Assembly: GCA_020725025.1 (NCBI GenBank)
Contig: DYFV01000014.1
Location: forward strand, 17,097-81,096
DNA from: Azoarcus sp.
GTDB taxonomy: Bacteria; Pseudomonadota; Gammaproteobacteria; Burkholderiales; Rhodocyclaceae
DNA: 64,000 nt
Direction: 5' to 3'
Numbering within the stretch: position 1 is the first letter of the stretch; each line of letters opens with the position of its first letter. The notes under the pieces were generated by a model. The model was not told where the DNA came from, ran no database searches, and saw only the letters and a list, made by a program, of their open reading frames with translations. The position numbers and the translations under genes are program-made. Of this stretch, positions 17,108 to 26,651 are shown piece by piece.

Positions 17108-17856
17108 CGCGGCTCCAGGCTCTGCTCGAAGATCCGCCGGTAGGTGCCGTCGGCCTTCATCGCTCGCAAGGCCTCGGCGATCGGCTCCACCAGCGCGGCA
17201 TGTTTCACGTGCAGGTACATGAACATCTCGGTGGAGACGAGCGGCGGCAGCAGCAGCCAGGCGTCGAGACCGCGTTCGCGGATCAGCCGGTTGCCCTGCC
17301 AGCGCTCGAACAGCACCACGTCGGCGCGGTCGTTGGCGAGGAGGTTGAAAAGCTGCTCGGCGTCCTGCACGCGGGTGAGGGCGTAGCCCCCGTCGAAGCG
17401 CGATTCGAAGACCTTCCAGCCCGCGATGATGCCGATCTGGTAGGGCTTCAGCGCCTCCAGGCTGTCGGTGTCGAAGCGGTGGCGTCTGGAATAGGCGACG
17501 AACTCGTTGTCGATTACCTTCTCCGGCACCCGCAGCAGATTGGGATAGACCGCTTCCAGCCCCTTGACGCGCATCGCGACGCCGTCGTCGATGCCCCTGT
17601 TGGCGTTGATCATGGCGCGCTCGGACGCCGGGTAGCCCACCGCTTCCGCCTCGAGGCCGATGCGGCGGAAGATCTCCGGCACCAGCAGGTCGAGGAAGCC
17701 TCGCTTGTCGGCCTGGATATAGGGCGCGCCCACGCCGGTGTTGAGCCGCAGGGGCTCGTCGGCGGAGGCGGGCACCTGCGCGAAGACCCAAAGCAGCGCC
17801 AGCATGCCGGCGAGGCGGCATGCCTGGACGCGGGAATCGGAGCTGAGGGAAAACAT
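17104..17856 (-). CDS. Periplasmic SBP-like sensor protein (transporter-substrate-binding fold)
   Basis: 250 residues with a signal peptide ('LAGMLALLWVFAQVPASA') and a family 3 type II binding fold: 'LRLNTGVGAPYIQADKRG', 'LVPEIFRRIGLEAEAV', and 'YQIGIIAGWKVFESRFDGG'. Such proteins bind amino acids or small organic acids in the periplasm. There is no ABC permease nearby. Instead its stop overlaps the start of a membrane GGDEF-EAL protein, so the pair is translationally coupled. I infer it delivers ligand information to that protein rather than to a transporter. Ligand unknown. Confidence 0.8.
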   Translation of the reverse strand: MFSLSSDSRVQACRLAGMLALLWVFAQVPASADEPLRLNTGVGAPYIQADKRGFLDLLVPEIFRRIGLEAEAVGYPASERAMINANRGIDDGVAMRVKGLEAVYPNLLRVPEKVIDNEFVAYSRRHRFDTDSLEALKPYQIGIIAGWKVFESRFDGGYALTRVQDAEQLFNLLANDRADVVLFERWQGNRLIRERGLDAWLLLPPLVSTEMFMYLHVKHAALVEPIAEALRAMKADGTYRRIFEQSLEPR

Positions 17857-18279
17857 GGAAGAATTCTATACCTGATCCGACATATTCTCCGTGCATCGGA
17901 ACACAACCGCCCCCGGGGTTGCGATGCGGTCGAAGTGCCGTGCTCCGCCGATCGTTTCGAGGGCGGAATGCCTGGCCTTCCTCCCGGTGCGGCGCGACGC
18001 TCCGGGCGCCGTCGGGCAGGTCGGTGTTCCGCCCATCGGCTACCCGGCGTCGGCCGATTCGGCGCGGCCGTCGGATAGTCCTGCCAGCGTATCCGGGCCC
18101 GTCGCGATTGCCGTTACAATCGGCAACAACCGGTTTTCGACCAGGCTCCCGAAACTGCGGCGCGACGCGCGGCGTTTCCTTTCTCGTATGCGCTCAGCGA
18201 ATCACGGCGTGGCGGCGACGCAAGGGCCGCGGCCAACGGCTTCAGCCCGAATCCCCCTCCATCGCTCGGTGGCGGGGCA
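17857..18279. other. Divergent intergenic region between two c-di-GMP gene units
   Basis: This 423-bp spacer lies between the reverse binding-protein gene and the forward CHASE-GGDEF-EAL gene. It contains an inverted repeat, TTGCCG-N7-CGGCAA (18108-18126), overlapping a second one, GATTG-N6-CAATC. A -10-like TACAAT (18115-18120) lies inside. A 130-residue forward frame over most of the spacer runs into the next gene and resembles nothing known, so I do not call it. Confidence 0.45.
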
Positions 18280-20904
18280 GTGATCGCATCCCGGCTTCCG
18301 GTTCCTCCGTCCCGGCGTCCGTGGGTGGCGGGCGGCGTAATCTTCGTCCTCGCGGCGGCGCTGGCGGCGGCCCTCGTATGGCGCGCGGAGGAGCGGCGGC
18401 TGGAGCAGGTGCGCGCAAGGGCGGTGGTGCACCTTGCGGACAAGGCGCACGAGATCGGCAGCAGCGTCGATCGCGCCCTGACCGCCACGTATGCACTGGC
18501 GGCGCTGGTGCGCCAGGGCAGGGGGGATTTCCCCGACTTCGAGGCGGTCGCCCGGGAAATGCTTCCCTTCTACCCGGGCGCGGCGGCACTGCAGCTCGCG
18601 CCCGGCGGCGTGGTGCAGCGCACTTATCCGCTGGCGGGCAACGAGCGGGCGCTGGGCCACGATCTGCTCGCCGATCCGGCGCGGACCAAGGAGGCCTTTC
18701 TCGCACGCGATACCGGAAGGCTCACGCTGGCGGGCCCCTTCTTCCTCATCCAGGGCGGGGTCGGGGCAATCGGGCGCTTGCCGGTGTTCCTGACCGATCC
18801 CGTGTCGGGAGCGTCGAAGTTCTGGGGCTTCACCAACGTCCTGATCCGGTTTCCCGATGTGCTTGCCGACGCCCACCTGGATCAGCTCCTGGAGCACGGC
18901 CTGCAGTACGAGCTGTGGCGCGTTCATCCCGACGAGGGCGAGCGTCAGACCATTTATGCCTCGGGGACGGACCCGCTGGTCGATCCGATCGATCACGCGC
19001 TCCAGATGCCCAACGGGACCTGGACGCTCAGCGTCGCGCCCGTCGGTGGCTGGTACGACCCGGTGGCCGTAGGCGTCAACGGCTCGCTCGGGCTGCTCTT
19101 CAGCCTCCTGCTCGCCTGGCTGGTGAAGCAGACGACCGAGCTTCGCGACCATCGCCGCGGCCTGCGGCAGCTGGTGGCGGAGCGCACCGCGGAGCTCGCC
19201 GCGCGGGAGGCCGACCTCAGCCGTGCGCAGGCGGTGGCGCGCATCGGCAGTTGGGTGCTCGAGCGCAACGGCGGGACGCTGCGCTGCTCGGCCGAGGCGC
19301 GTCGCATCCTGGAGCTCGGCGACGGTGAGTCGTTCGCCGCGTCCGCGCTGCTCGCGCGCGTCCCGGCCGAGGAACGGGAGACGGTCGAAGGCTGCTGGCG
19401 GGCCGCGCTGTCCGGCACGCCGAGCGAGATCGAGCATCGGGTGGCGGTGGGCGAGACGGTGCGCTGGGTGCGGCAGCGGGCCGAGCCGGTGCTCGACGGA
19501 CAGGGCACGCCCACCGGCGCGCTCGGGACCGTGCAGGACATCACCGAGCGCAAGCGCAGCGAGGACGTCATCTGGCGCCAGGCCAACTTCGACGCGCTCA
19601 CCGGGTTGGCCAACCGCAACCTGCTGCAGGATCGGCTGGAACAGGCTTTCGCCCATGCGCGACGTGGCGGAAGCCGGGTCGGCCTCATCCTGCTGGACCT
19701 GGACGGCTTCAAGTGGATCAACGAGACGCTCGGCCATGGGGTCGGCGACGAGCTTCTTGCCGAGGTGGCGCACCGGCTGCTCGATTGCGTGCGTCGGCAG
19801 GACACGGTCGCCCGGCTGGGCGGGGACGAGTTCACCCTGGTGGTCGCCGACCTGCAGGAGGCGGAAGCGCTGAGGGCGGTGGCCGACAAGGTCCTGGAGG
19901 CCCTGCACCGGCCGGTCGAGCTGGGTGGGGTCGCACACCGCGTTTCGGCCAGCCTGGGCGTCACGCTCTTCCCGGACGACGGAGAGGACGCGCAGAGCCT
20001 TTTGCGCAACGCCGACATCGCCATGTACCGCTCCAAGGAGCTCGGCCGGAACCGCTACCAGTTCTACTCCCAGGACATGCAGGAGAAGGCCAGCGCGCGC
20101 GTGCAGCTCGAATCCGAGCTGCGCGATGCGGTCGAGCACCAGGCCTTCGAGGTGTATTACCAGCCGGTGGTGGCGGCATCCGACGGGCGCCTCATCGGGG
20201 CGGAAGCGCTGGTGCGCTGGCATCATCCGGAGCGCGGGCTCGTGTCTCCGGCGGCGTTCATCCCCGTGGCCGAGGAGACCGGCCTCATCGTCCCGCTGGG
20301 CGAATGGGTGTTGCGCGAGGCCGCACGCCGGCTGCGGTACTGGAACGCGCACCGCCTCGTGCCCCTGCGGGTGGCGGTCAACGTCTCCGGCGTGCAGTTC
20401 CGCGAGCCCGGCCTGCCCGAGCTGATCGCGCGTGTCTGTGCGGAGGAGGGCATCGACAGCAGCTGGCTGCTGCTCGAGATCACAGAGTCGGTGCTGATGG
20501 ACAGCAGCGACCAGGCGGAGCGGCGCATGCACGAGATCAAGGCGCTGGGAGTGGGCTACGCGCTCGACGACTTCGGCACCGGGTTCTCTTCCCTGTCCTA
20601 CCTCAAGCGCTTCCCGGTCGACATCGTGAAGATCGACCGCAGCTTCGTCGGCGATCTGCCGGACGACCGCAACGACGCCCACCTGGTCGAGGCCATCATC
20701 CACATGGCGCGCAGCCTCGGCCTGCGGGTGACCGCCGAGGGGGTCGAGACCGACGCGCAGCGCGAGTTCCTGCGCTCCCTCGGCTGCGACCACCTGCAGG
20801 GCTACCTCCTCGGAAAGCCGCTGCCGGCGAATGGCTTCGAGCAGCTCCTGCCCGATCTGGCGAAGGCGTCGGGAGCGTCGCCCCAAGGGCCGGACGCGGT
20901 GTAG
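18280..20904 (+). CDS. CHASE-PAS-GGDEF-EAL membrane protein (c-di-GMP turnover)
   Basis: 874 residues from a GTG at 18280. A membrane helix at ~15-35 ('GGVIFVLAAALAAALVW') is followed by a periplasmic CHASE-type domain to about residue 260 ('LQLAPGGVVQRTYPLAGNE', 'GPFFLIQGGVGAIGRLPVFL'). A second helix follows, then a PAS domain (about 320-420), GGDEF and EAL. The cyclase motif 'RLGGDEF' has an upstream RRQD inhibitory site. The phosphodiesterase has 'AEALVRW' and 'DDFGTGFSS'. Both catalytic halves look intact. It is convergent with the next GGDEF-EAL gene, separated by 21 bp. Confidence 0.9.
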   Translation: MIASRLPVPPSRRPWVAGGVIFVLAAALAAALVWRAEERRLEQVRARAVVHLADKAHEIGSSVDRALTATYALAALVRQGRGDFPDFEAVAREMLPFYPGAAALQLAPGGVVQRTYPLAGNERALGHDLLADPARTKEAFLARDTGRLTLAGPFFLIQGGVGAIGRLPVFLTDPVSGASKFWGFTNVLIRFPDVLADAHLDQLLEHGLQYELWRVHPDEGERQTIYASGTDPLVDPIDHALQMPNGTWTLSVAPVGGWYDPVAVGVNGSLGLLFSLLLAWLVKQTTELRDHRRGLRQLVAERTAELAAREADLSRAQAVARIGSWVLERNGGTLRCSAEARRILELGDGESFAASALLARVPAEERETVEGCWRAALSGTPSEIEHRVAVGETVRWVRQRAEPVLDGQGTPTGALGTVQDITERKRSEDVIWRQANFDALTGLANRNLLQDRLEQAFAHARRGGSRVGLILLDLDGFKWINETLGHGVGDELLAEVAHRLLDCVRRQDTVARLGGDEFTLVVADLQEAEALRAVADKVLEALHRPVELGGVAHRVSASLGVTLFPDDGEDAQSLLRNADIAMYRSKELGRNRYQFYSQDMQEKASARVQLESELRDAVEHQAFEVYYQPVVAASDGRLIGAEALVRWHHPERGLVSPAAFIPVAEETGLIVPLGEWVLREAARRLRYWNAHRLVPLRVAVNVSGVQFREPGLPELIARVCAEEGIDSSWLLLEITESVLMDSSDQAERRMHEIKALGVGYALDDFGTGFSSLSYLKRFPVDIVKIDRSFVGDLPDDRNDAHLVEAIIHMARSLGLRVTAEGVETDAQREFLRSLGCDHLQGYLLGKPLPANGFEQLLPDLAKASGASPQGPDAV

Positions 20905-20925
20905 GAGCGGCGGATTACGACGCGA

Positions 20926-23553
20926 TCAGGGTGCGAGCGCCTGTGGCGTGCGGCCGGTACACAGCCAGTCCTCGAAGGCGCTCGGCGGCATCGGCCGGGC
21001 GAACAGGAAGCCCTGGCCCTCGTCGCAGCCCGCCTCGAGCAGGAAGCGGTGCTGGGCCTCCGTCTCGATCCCTTCGGCGATCACCTTGAAGCCCAGGTTG
21101 TGTCCGAGCGCGATCACCGCCCGGCTGATGGCCACGTCGGAGCGGTCGTCGGGCAGGTCTCCCACGAAGGCCCGGTCGAGCTTGATGGTGTCGATCGGCA
21201 GCTTCTTGAGATAGGCGAGCGAGGAGTAGCCGGTGCCGAAGTCGTCGATGGCGGTGGTCACGCCCAGGGCCTGGATGCCGTCGAGGATGGTACGGGCATG
21301 GACCGGATTCTCCATGATCAGAGTCTCGGTGATCTCGATCTCCAGGCTGGAGGAGGGCAGGGCGTAGGTGTGGATGACTCGCTCGAGGGTGGCCACGAAG
21401 TCGCCCCGGTCGAGCTGCGTGCCGGCCACGTTGATCGCCAGGCGGCCGGCGTCCAGGCCGCGGTCGAGCCAGCGCCGCGCGGCCGCGCCGACCATCTCGA
21501 GCACCTGTTCTCCCAGGGGGACGATGAGCCCGCTGCGCTCGGCGACCGGGATGAACTCGTTGGGCGGGATGAGCCCGCGCTCCGGGTCGCGCCAGCGCAG
21601 CAGCGCCTCGGCACCGAGGTAGGCGCCGTCGGCCAGCCGGAACTGCGGCTGGAACCACACTTCGAACTCTCTGCCGCCGAGCGCGCGGCGCAGCGCGTTC
21701 TCGGTGTTGAGCCGCTGCTGCGCGTCGTCGGTCATCTTGCGCCGGTAGAAGCGGTAGGTGTTGCGGCCGGCGGCCTTGGCCTCGTACATGGCGGCGTCGG
21801 CATTGCGCACGAGCTCGGTGACGCTCGAGCCGTCGCCGGGGAAGGTCGCGATGCCGATGCTGGTGCTCACGATGCCGTTGCCGCCCGGCATCTCGAAGGG
21901 CTCGCGGATGGCGTCGAGGATGCGTCCGACCGCTTCCACGGCGTCGGACGCGTCGTCCAGCTCGCTGAGGATGATCGCGAACTCGTCGCCGCCCAGGCGT
22001 GCCACCGTGTCCTCGACCCGCACGGCCTCGGTCAGGCGCCGTGCCGCCAGCTGCAGCAGCTGGTCGCCGACGGGGTGGCCGAGGCTGTCGTTGATGAACT
22101 TGAAGCCGTCGAGATCGAGGAGCAGCACCGCGACTTTGTGCCCGTAGCGCTCGGCCCTGTCGATGGCGTACTGCATGCGGTCCTGGAACAGCACCCGGTT
22201 GGGCAGGTCGGTGAGCGGGTCGAAGTGGGCGAGGCGCTCGAGATCGGCCTGGGTACGCTTGATGGTCGAGATGTCGGAGAAGACCGCCACGAAGTTGCGG
22301 ATGCTCCCGACGCTGTCGCGCACCGTGCTGATGGTGAGCCACTCGGGGTAGATTTCGCCGTTCTTGCGGCGATTCCAGATCTCGCCCTGCCAGACGCCGG
22401 CGGTGGTGATGGAAGCCCACAGCTGCTGGTAGAACTCCTCCCCGTGCCGGTCGGACTTCAGCATGCGGGGCGTCTTTCCGACCGTGTCCTGGGCGGTATA
22501 GCCGGTGATCTCGGTGAACGCGGGATTCGTCGCGATGATCACCCCATGCGCGTCGGTGACGATCACGCCGTCCATGGTGCTCTCCACCACCGTGGAGGCG
22601 AGCCGCAGCGCCTCCTCGGAGCGCTTGCCCTGGCCGTGGCGGCCGACGAGCAGGCCGCCCAGCAGGGCGAACAGCATGGCGTTGAGCACGGCTATGCGGA
22701 AATACGGCGAAGTGGTGGGCGCCACGGACGGCCAGCCGTTGCGGGGCAGTGCGGCGACCACCCAGGTGCCGCCGGGGACCGTGAGGCTGGCCTTGACGGG
22801 GTCCTGCTCGAACACGGCCGGATCGCCGGCGATCATGTCGCCCCGCTCGCCGAGGCCGTCCTTGCCCCGCAGGGCGATGCGCAGGGTACGCGCCTCGTGG
22901 ACGCCGCCGTCCTCGAGAATGCGGTCCACGTCGCCCACGATGGAGACGGTGCCCCAGTAGACGCCGCTGTCCTTTCGTACGACGGGTGCGCGTACGATCA
23001 CGCCCCGTCCGCCCTGGACGAGATTCACCGGGCCGCTGAGCACCGGCTCGCCCTGGATGCGGGCCTGCTCGACGGTGCGCCACTGCTCGGGGATCGTGCG
23101 GTAGTCGAGTCCGAGGGCGGGCTCGTTGCCTGCCAGCGGGTGAATCTTGGTGATGACGTTGCCGGGCGCGTAGGCGATGTTGCGGATCTGACTGTGATTG
23201 CGGATCGCCTGCTCGGCCATGGACTCGAACAGGGCCTGGGGCAGATCGCCCTGGTGCTGGATGAGATGGATGATGCCCTCGCTGCCGCGCAGGGCCTCCT
23301 TCAGCACCCGGTCGAGCTGGGCCTGAAGCGCGGCCAGCTCGAGAATCACCCGCCCGCGGGCCTCGCTGCGGTTACGCTCGACGTCGAGCTTGCCCAGTGC
23401 GAAGCCGATCGCGATCCCCACCGCGAGGACCACGGCTGCAACGAGCCAGGGCAGGGCGCGCGGGAGCGGACCGGACGAAGACGCGGCGGCGGGAGCAGGG
23501 GGCATCGCGGCGGGCGGACGACGGGGTTCGAAACCGCCCGATCCTATCGGCAT
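20926..23553 (-). CDS. CHASE-PAS-GGDEF-EAL membrane protein (c-di-GMP turnover)
   Basis: Up to 875 residues; an internal methionine at residue 16 is an alternative start. A membrane helix ('[20 protein letters not shown]') leads into a CHASE domain ('[20 protein letters not shown]', '[19 protein letters not shown]'). A second helix lies near 275-295, followed by PAS, GGDEF ('RLGGDEF' with inhibitory RVED) and EAL ('AEALLRW', 'DDFGTGYSS'). Both catalytic sites look intact. It shares its overall plan with the convergent neighbour, but the two differ enough in sequence to be old paralogues rather than a recent duplication. Confidence 0.9.
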   Translation of the reverse strand: MPIGSGGFEPRRPPAAMPPAPAAASSSGPLPRALPWLVAAVVLAVGIAIGFALGKLDVERNRSEARGRVILELAALQAQLDRVLKEALRGSEGIIHLIQHQGDLPQALFESMAEQAIRNHSQIRNIAYAPGNVITKIHPLAGNEPALGLDYRTIPEQWRTVEQARIQGEPVLSGPVNLVQGGRGVIVRAPVVRKDSGVYWGTVSIVGDVDRILEDGGVHEARTLRIALRGKDGLGERGDMIAGDPAVFEQDPVKASLTVPGGTWVVAALPRNGWPSVAPTTSPYFRIAVLNAMLFALLGGLLVGRHGQGKRSEEALRLASTVVESTMDGVIVTDAHGVIIATNPAFTEITGYTAQDTVGKTPRMLKSDRHGEEFYQQLWASITTAGVWQGEIWNRRKNGEIYPEWLTISTVRDSVGSIRNFVAVFSDISTIKRTQADLERLAHFDPLTDLPNRVLFQDRMQYAIDRAERYGHKVAVLLLDLDGFKFINDSLGHPVGDQLLQLAARRLTEAVRVEDTVARLGGDEFAIILSELDDASDAVEAVGRILDAIREPFEMPGGNGIVSTSIGIATFPGDGSSVTELVRNADAAMYEAKAAGRNTYRFYRRKMTDDAQQRLNTENALRRALGGREFEVWFQPQFRLADGAYLGAEALLRWRDPERGLIPPNEFIPVAERSGLIVPLGEQVLEMVGAAARRWLDRGLDAGRLAINVAGTQLDRGDFVATLERVIHTYALPSSSLEIEITETLIMENPVHARTILDGIQALGVTTAIDDFGTGYSSLAYLKKLPIDTIKLDRAFVGDLPDDRSDVAISRAVIALGHNLGFKVIAEGIETEAQHRFLLEAGCDEGQGFLFARPMPPSAFEDWLCTGRTPQALAP

Positions 23554-23580
23554 CCGGCCGCGCTGGCGAGGAATTCCGTC

Positions 23581-23612
23581 ACTCCATCGGCCGTAGACTC
23601 CATCGGCCGTAG
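23581..23612. repeat. 16-bp tandem duplication
   Basis: ACTCCATCGGCCGTAG occurs twice in direct succession (23581-23596 and 23597-23612), in the 93-bp gap between the GGDEF-EAL start and the dctM stop. It is a simple slippage duplication with no evident function. Confidence 0.8.
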
Positions 23613-23646
23613 CCAGCGCACCGGACCCCCTGGTGAAACGTCCGGG

Positions 23647-24924
23647 TTAGTGCCCTCCCGCGACGGCGGGCAGCCAGGTGGACAGCGCCGGCACCGCCGC
23701 GATCAGCACCAGGCAGGCCAGCACCGCGGCGAGGAAGGGCAGCGTCGCGCGGAAGAGCGGCCCCATCGGCACGTTCGCCTGCACCATGGCGATGTAGAGG
23801 CCAGGACCGACCGGCGGCGTCACCAGCCCCAGTACCGTGGCCATGGTGCACACCACGCCGAAGTGGATCGGGTCGATGCCGAGCGCGGTGACCACCGGCA
23901 TGAGGATGGGCACGACGACGATCAGCACGCTGATGCTCTCCAGGAACATCCCGAGCGCCAGCATCAGGACCATGACGAGCAGCAGGAAGGCGAGGGGCGA
24001 GTCGGTGAGGCCTGCGATGAGCTCCACCAGGCGGTCGGGCACGCCCTCGAAGGCGAGCACCCAGCTCAGCACGGAGGCGGCGGCGATGAGGCCGGTGATC
24101 GTGGCCGTATTCACCGCCACCGCCTGCAGGATTCCCGGCAACTCCTTCCAGTCGAACTCCCGGTAGGCGCGCGCGAGCACCAGCGCGATCATCGCGGCGA
24201 CCGCGCCCGACTCGGTGGGCGTCATCGCCCCGGCCATGATGCCCACGATCACCACCACCGGGATGAGCCCCGGCGCGATGCCGGCCACCAGCACCTTCCA
24301 GCCGTCCTGCGGGCGCGCCGGAACGCCACCGGGCAGGCTGTCGCCGACGAGGCCGTGGGCGAAGATCACCGCGCCGAGCGCGGCGACGACGAGGAGCCCC
24401 GGCACGATCCCGGCGATGAAGAGCGGCGCGATCGGCTGCACCGCCACCACCCCGAAGATGATCATCAGCATGGAGGGCGGGATGATGGGGCCGAGAAGTC
24501 CCGCCGAGACGGTGACCGCGCCGGAGAAGGCGCGGCCGTAGCCCTTCTTCTCCATCTCCGGGATCATCACCTTGCTCATCACGCCGATCTGCGCCACGGC
24601 GGAGCCGAGGATGGAGGCGGCCATGGCGTTGGTGGCGAGGTTGGCGTAGGCGAGGCCGCCCTTGAAGCCGCCGACCAGCACCTCGGCCACGGCGACGAGG
24701 CGCTGGGTCAGGCCGCCCCGGTTCATGATCTCTCCCACCAGCAGGAAGAGCGGGATGGCCAGCAGCCCGTTGATCTCGAGCGCACCATAGAACTGGATGG
24801 GGATGGAATCGTAGAGCACCGTCAGGTCGTTGCTCGCCATGAAGACGACCGCGCCCGCGAGGATGGCGCCGAAGATCGGGAAGCCGGCGAGGAGCAGCCC
24901 GAAGAAGACGAGGAGGGTGATCAT
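23647..24924 (-). CDS. dctM: TRAP transporter large permease (DctM)
   Basis: 425 residues and about twelve membrane helices, starting 'MITLLVFFGLLLAGFPIFG'. The ATG at 24924 overlaps the dctQ stop by 4 bp. Family markers include 'LFLLVGEIMNRGGL', 'ATNAMAASILGSAVAQIGVM' and 'IIPPSMLMIIFGVVA'. It forms the Na+-coupled translocation subunit with DctQ. Because it is the last gene of the gentisate operon, the likely substrate is 3-hydroxybenzoate or a related aromatic acid (inference). An in-frame upstream extension through dctQ/dctP is only a shadow. Confidence 0.93.
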   Translation of the reverse strand: MITLLVFFGLLLAGFPIFGAILAGAVVFMASNDLTVLYDSIPIQFYGALEINGLLAIPLFLLVGEIMNRGGLTQRLVAVAEVLVGGFKGGLAYANLATNAMAASILGSAVAQIGVMSKVMIPEMEKKGYGRAFSGAVTVSAGLLGPIIPPSMLMIIFGVVAVQPIAPLFIAGIVPGLLVVAALGAVIFAHGLVGDSLPGGVPARPQDGWKVLVAGIAPGLIPVVVIVGIMAGAMTPTESGAVAAMIALVLARAYREFDWKELPGILQAVAVNTATITGLIAAASVLSWVLAFEGVPDRLVELIAGLTDSPLAFLLLVMVLMLALGMFLESISVLIVVVPILMPVVTALGIDPIHFGVVCTMATVLGLVTPPVGPGLYIAMVQANVPMGPLFRATLPFLAAVLACLVLIAAVPALSTWLPAVAGGH

Positions 24925-25424
24925 GCCGGCGCTCCAGAAAGCTCGCGCAGGTGTCGCAACAGCGCGGCGAACTGGTGGAAGGCCATCGCCAGCACGGCGC
25001 CGGGCAGCAGCGAGTAGTTGTACCAGCGCGGCAAACCGGTGGTGGCGCCCAGCTCGAGCTGCACCTCGGGGCGCGTGATCCAGCCCCAGCCGAGCCAGGC
25101 GACGAAGGCGAGCAGCAGCAGGAAGACGAGCCCGAGCGCCACCGCCAGCAGGTGGCGAGCACGCGCGCGCAGTGCCGTGGGCAGGAAGTCGATGGCGACG
25201 AGCTGGCCGGTGTGCACCAGCAGCGACAGGCCGATCAGCGTGGCGAACACGAGGAGCTGCACCGCGATCTCCTCGGCCCAGAAGAGCGGGGCGGCGAAGA
25301 AATAGCGCAGGACCACCTGCAGCATCATGATGCAGGCCAGGAGCGCGGTGAGGGCCGTGGCGGCGACCCGCTCGGCGCGCGCGAGGCAGCGGTCGGCGGT
25401 CTGGATGGCGGGGTAGAGGGGCAT
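24921..25424 (-). CDS. dctQ: TRAP transporter small permease (DctQ)
   Basis: 167 residues with four membrane helices, as normal for DctQ. The signature is 'MMLQVVLRYFFAAPLFWAEE' followed by 'LLVFATLIGLSLLVHTGQLV'. It is translationally coupled to dctM through an ATGA overlap. A 123-bp gap with two hairpins separates it from dctP upstream, which may set a lower level of membrane subunits than of binding protein. Confidence 0.92.
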   Translation of the reverse strand: MPLYPAIQTADRCLARAERVAATALTALLACIMMLQVVLRYFFAAPLFWAEEIAVQLLVFATLIGLSLLVHTGQLVAIDFLPTALRARARHLLAVALGLVFLLLLAFVAWLGWGWITRPEVQLELGATTGLPRWYNYSLLPGAVLAMAFHQFAALLRHLRELSGAPA

Positions 25425-25445
25425 GTCGGGGGTCTCGAGGTTGTG

Positions 25446-25528
25446 CGTCCGCTTTCTCCGGGGGCGGACGTCGGGAGTCGAAAGCGGTGATTGCGTAGCC
25501 CGGATTCCGCCTTCGGCTCCATCCGGGC
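25446..25528 (-). terminator. Two hairpins in the dctP-dctQ gap
   Basis: CGTCCGC (25446-25452) pairs with GCGGACG (25464-25470). GCCCGGAT (25498-25505) pairs with ATCCGGGC (25521-25528). The second belongs to a widespread GC-rich intergenic hairpin type. There is no U-tract. Inside an operon these more likely stabilise upstream mRNA or attenuate than terminate fully. Confidence 0.45.
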
Positions 25529-25547
25529 GACGTGCCAGGCGGTGCTC

Positions 25548-26528
25548 TCAGAGCCCCTTCACCTGCGCATAGAAATCCGCGATCAACGCGTTCCTGGCGG
25601 TGTACTTGTCGCGGATCTGCGTGCCCACCGCCTGGAAGGCCGCCAGGTCCGCCTCCACCACCTTCGCCCCGTCGGCCTTGGCCTTGTCGAGGTTGCTGCG
25701 GTCGGCCGCGATCGCCTGCCGGAAACCCCAGGCCTCGGCCTCGGCCACGACCTTGCGGATCATCTCGCGCTCGGCGTCCGTGCGGGCGTCCCAGTACTTC
25801 TTCGACACGACGATGGCGGCGGGAAAGGCCATGTGGTTGGTGAGCGTCAGGTTGGGGGCCTGCTGGTGGAATTTCAGGCCGACAAGGGCGTCGAGGTCGA
25901 CGTCCACCGCGTCCAGCAGGCGCGTGGTGAGGGACGGCGCGACTTCCGACAGGGGCAGGGCGGTGGGCGCGGCGCCGTTGGCCGACCACCAGTCGTTGTA
26001 GATCGGGCTCGGGAAGGCGCGCACCTTCTTGTTGGCCAGATCCTTGGGCCCGCGCACGGGCTCCAGTGCCAGCACATGGCGCATGCCGGCGAAGGCGTAG
26101 CCCAGTCCCACCAGGCCGTGGGCCTCGAGGCGCTGCAGCATCTCGCGTGCGGCGGGCAGGGCGGCGGCGCGCGAGGCGTGCTCGACGTCGCGGAAGGTAT
26201 AGGGCAGCGACCAGGCGAGGAAGGACTCCTCCCGGTTGGAGAGCCCGCCCACGGTGAACACGCCCAGCTGCATCGCGCCCGACTGCATCAGGTTGATCAT
26301 CTGCGCCTCGTTGCCGAGCTTCTGCAGCGGGCTCACCGTGGTCTTCATCTTGCCGCGGGAGGCCGTGGCGAGGTCGGCGGCGATCTTCTCGGACACCTGG
26401 TGCCAGACGTGGGTGGGCGGGGTGATGTGGCCGAGCTTGAGGCTCTGGGCGGAGGCGGTGGCTGCGGCGAGGCTTGTCAGGCCGGCGACGGCGAGCGCCT
26501 TCACGGACTTCATCAGCAGGTCATGCAT
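25548..26528 (-). CDS. dctP: TRAP transporter substrate-binding protein (DctP)
   Basis: 326 residues, with a signal peptide ending near 'AAATASAQ'. The DctP fold shows in 'LKLGHITPPTHVWHQVSEKI', 'QMINLMQSGAMQLGVF', 'GPKDLANKKVRAFPSPIYND' and the ligand-pairing region 'EVAPSLTTRLLDAVD'. It captures an organic acid in the periplasm for DctQM. The ATG at 26528 is preceded by GAGGAGA. It lies 123 bp downstream of the isomerase gene in the same orientation, so it is probably part of the gentisate operon and binds an aromatic acid (inference). Confidence 0.9.
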   Translation of the reverse strand: MHDLLMKSVKALAVAGLTSLAAATASAQSLKLGHITPPTHVWHQVSEKIAADLATASRGKMKTTVSPLQKLGNEAQMINLMQSGAMQLGVFTVGGLSNREESFLAWSLPYTFRDVEHASRAAALPAAREMLQRLEAHGLVGLGYAFAGMRHVLALEPVRGPKDLANKKVRAFPSPIYNDWWSANGAAPTALPLSEVAPSLTTRLLDAVDVDLDALVGLKFHQQAPNLTLTNHMAFPAAIVVSKKYWDARTDAEREMIRKVVAEAEAWGFRQAIAADRSNLDKAKADGAKVVEADLAAFQAVGTQIRDKYTARNALIADFYAQVKGL

Positions 26529-26651
26529 CTCTGGTCTCCTCGAGGGGGCGGACGGCCGTGTCCGGCGCGTCCATGTCGTTGAATTCGGATCGGTTGCGCT
26601 CGACCGCCCGTAGCGAAGGCGCGAAACCGCACAGGGGCGACCGCGGGTCTC

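Noticed and set aside
17108..17896. N-terminal extension of the 952-aa GGDEF-EAL protein
   Set aside because: The extension overlaps the binding-protein gene in another frame and lacks protein-like sequence, while an ATGA junction gives a natural start at 17107.
17891..18283. 130-residue forward frame in the divergent spacer
   Set aside because: It overlaps the start of the next gene, lacks a ribosome site and has shadow-like composition.
21049..25017. 1322-codon forward open frame
   Set aside because: It runs antisense to a clear GGDEF-EAL protein and dctM. The composition (Asp/His/Gly/Arg) is typical of antisense high-GC shadows.
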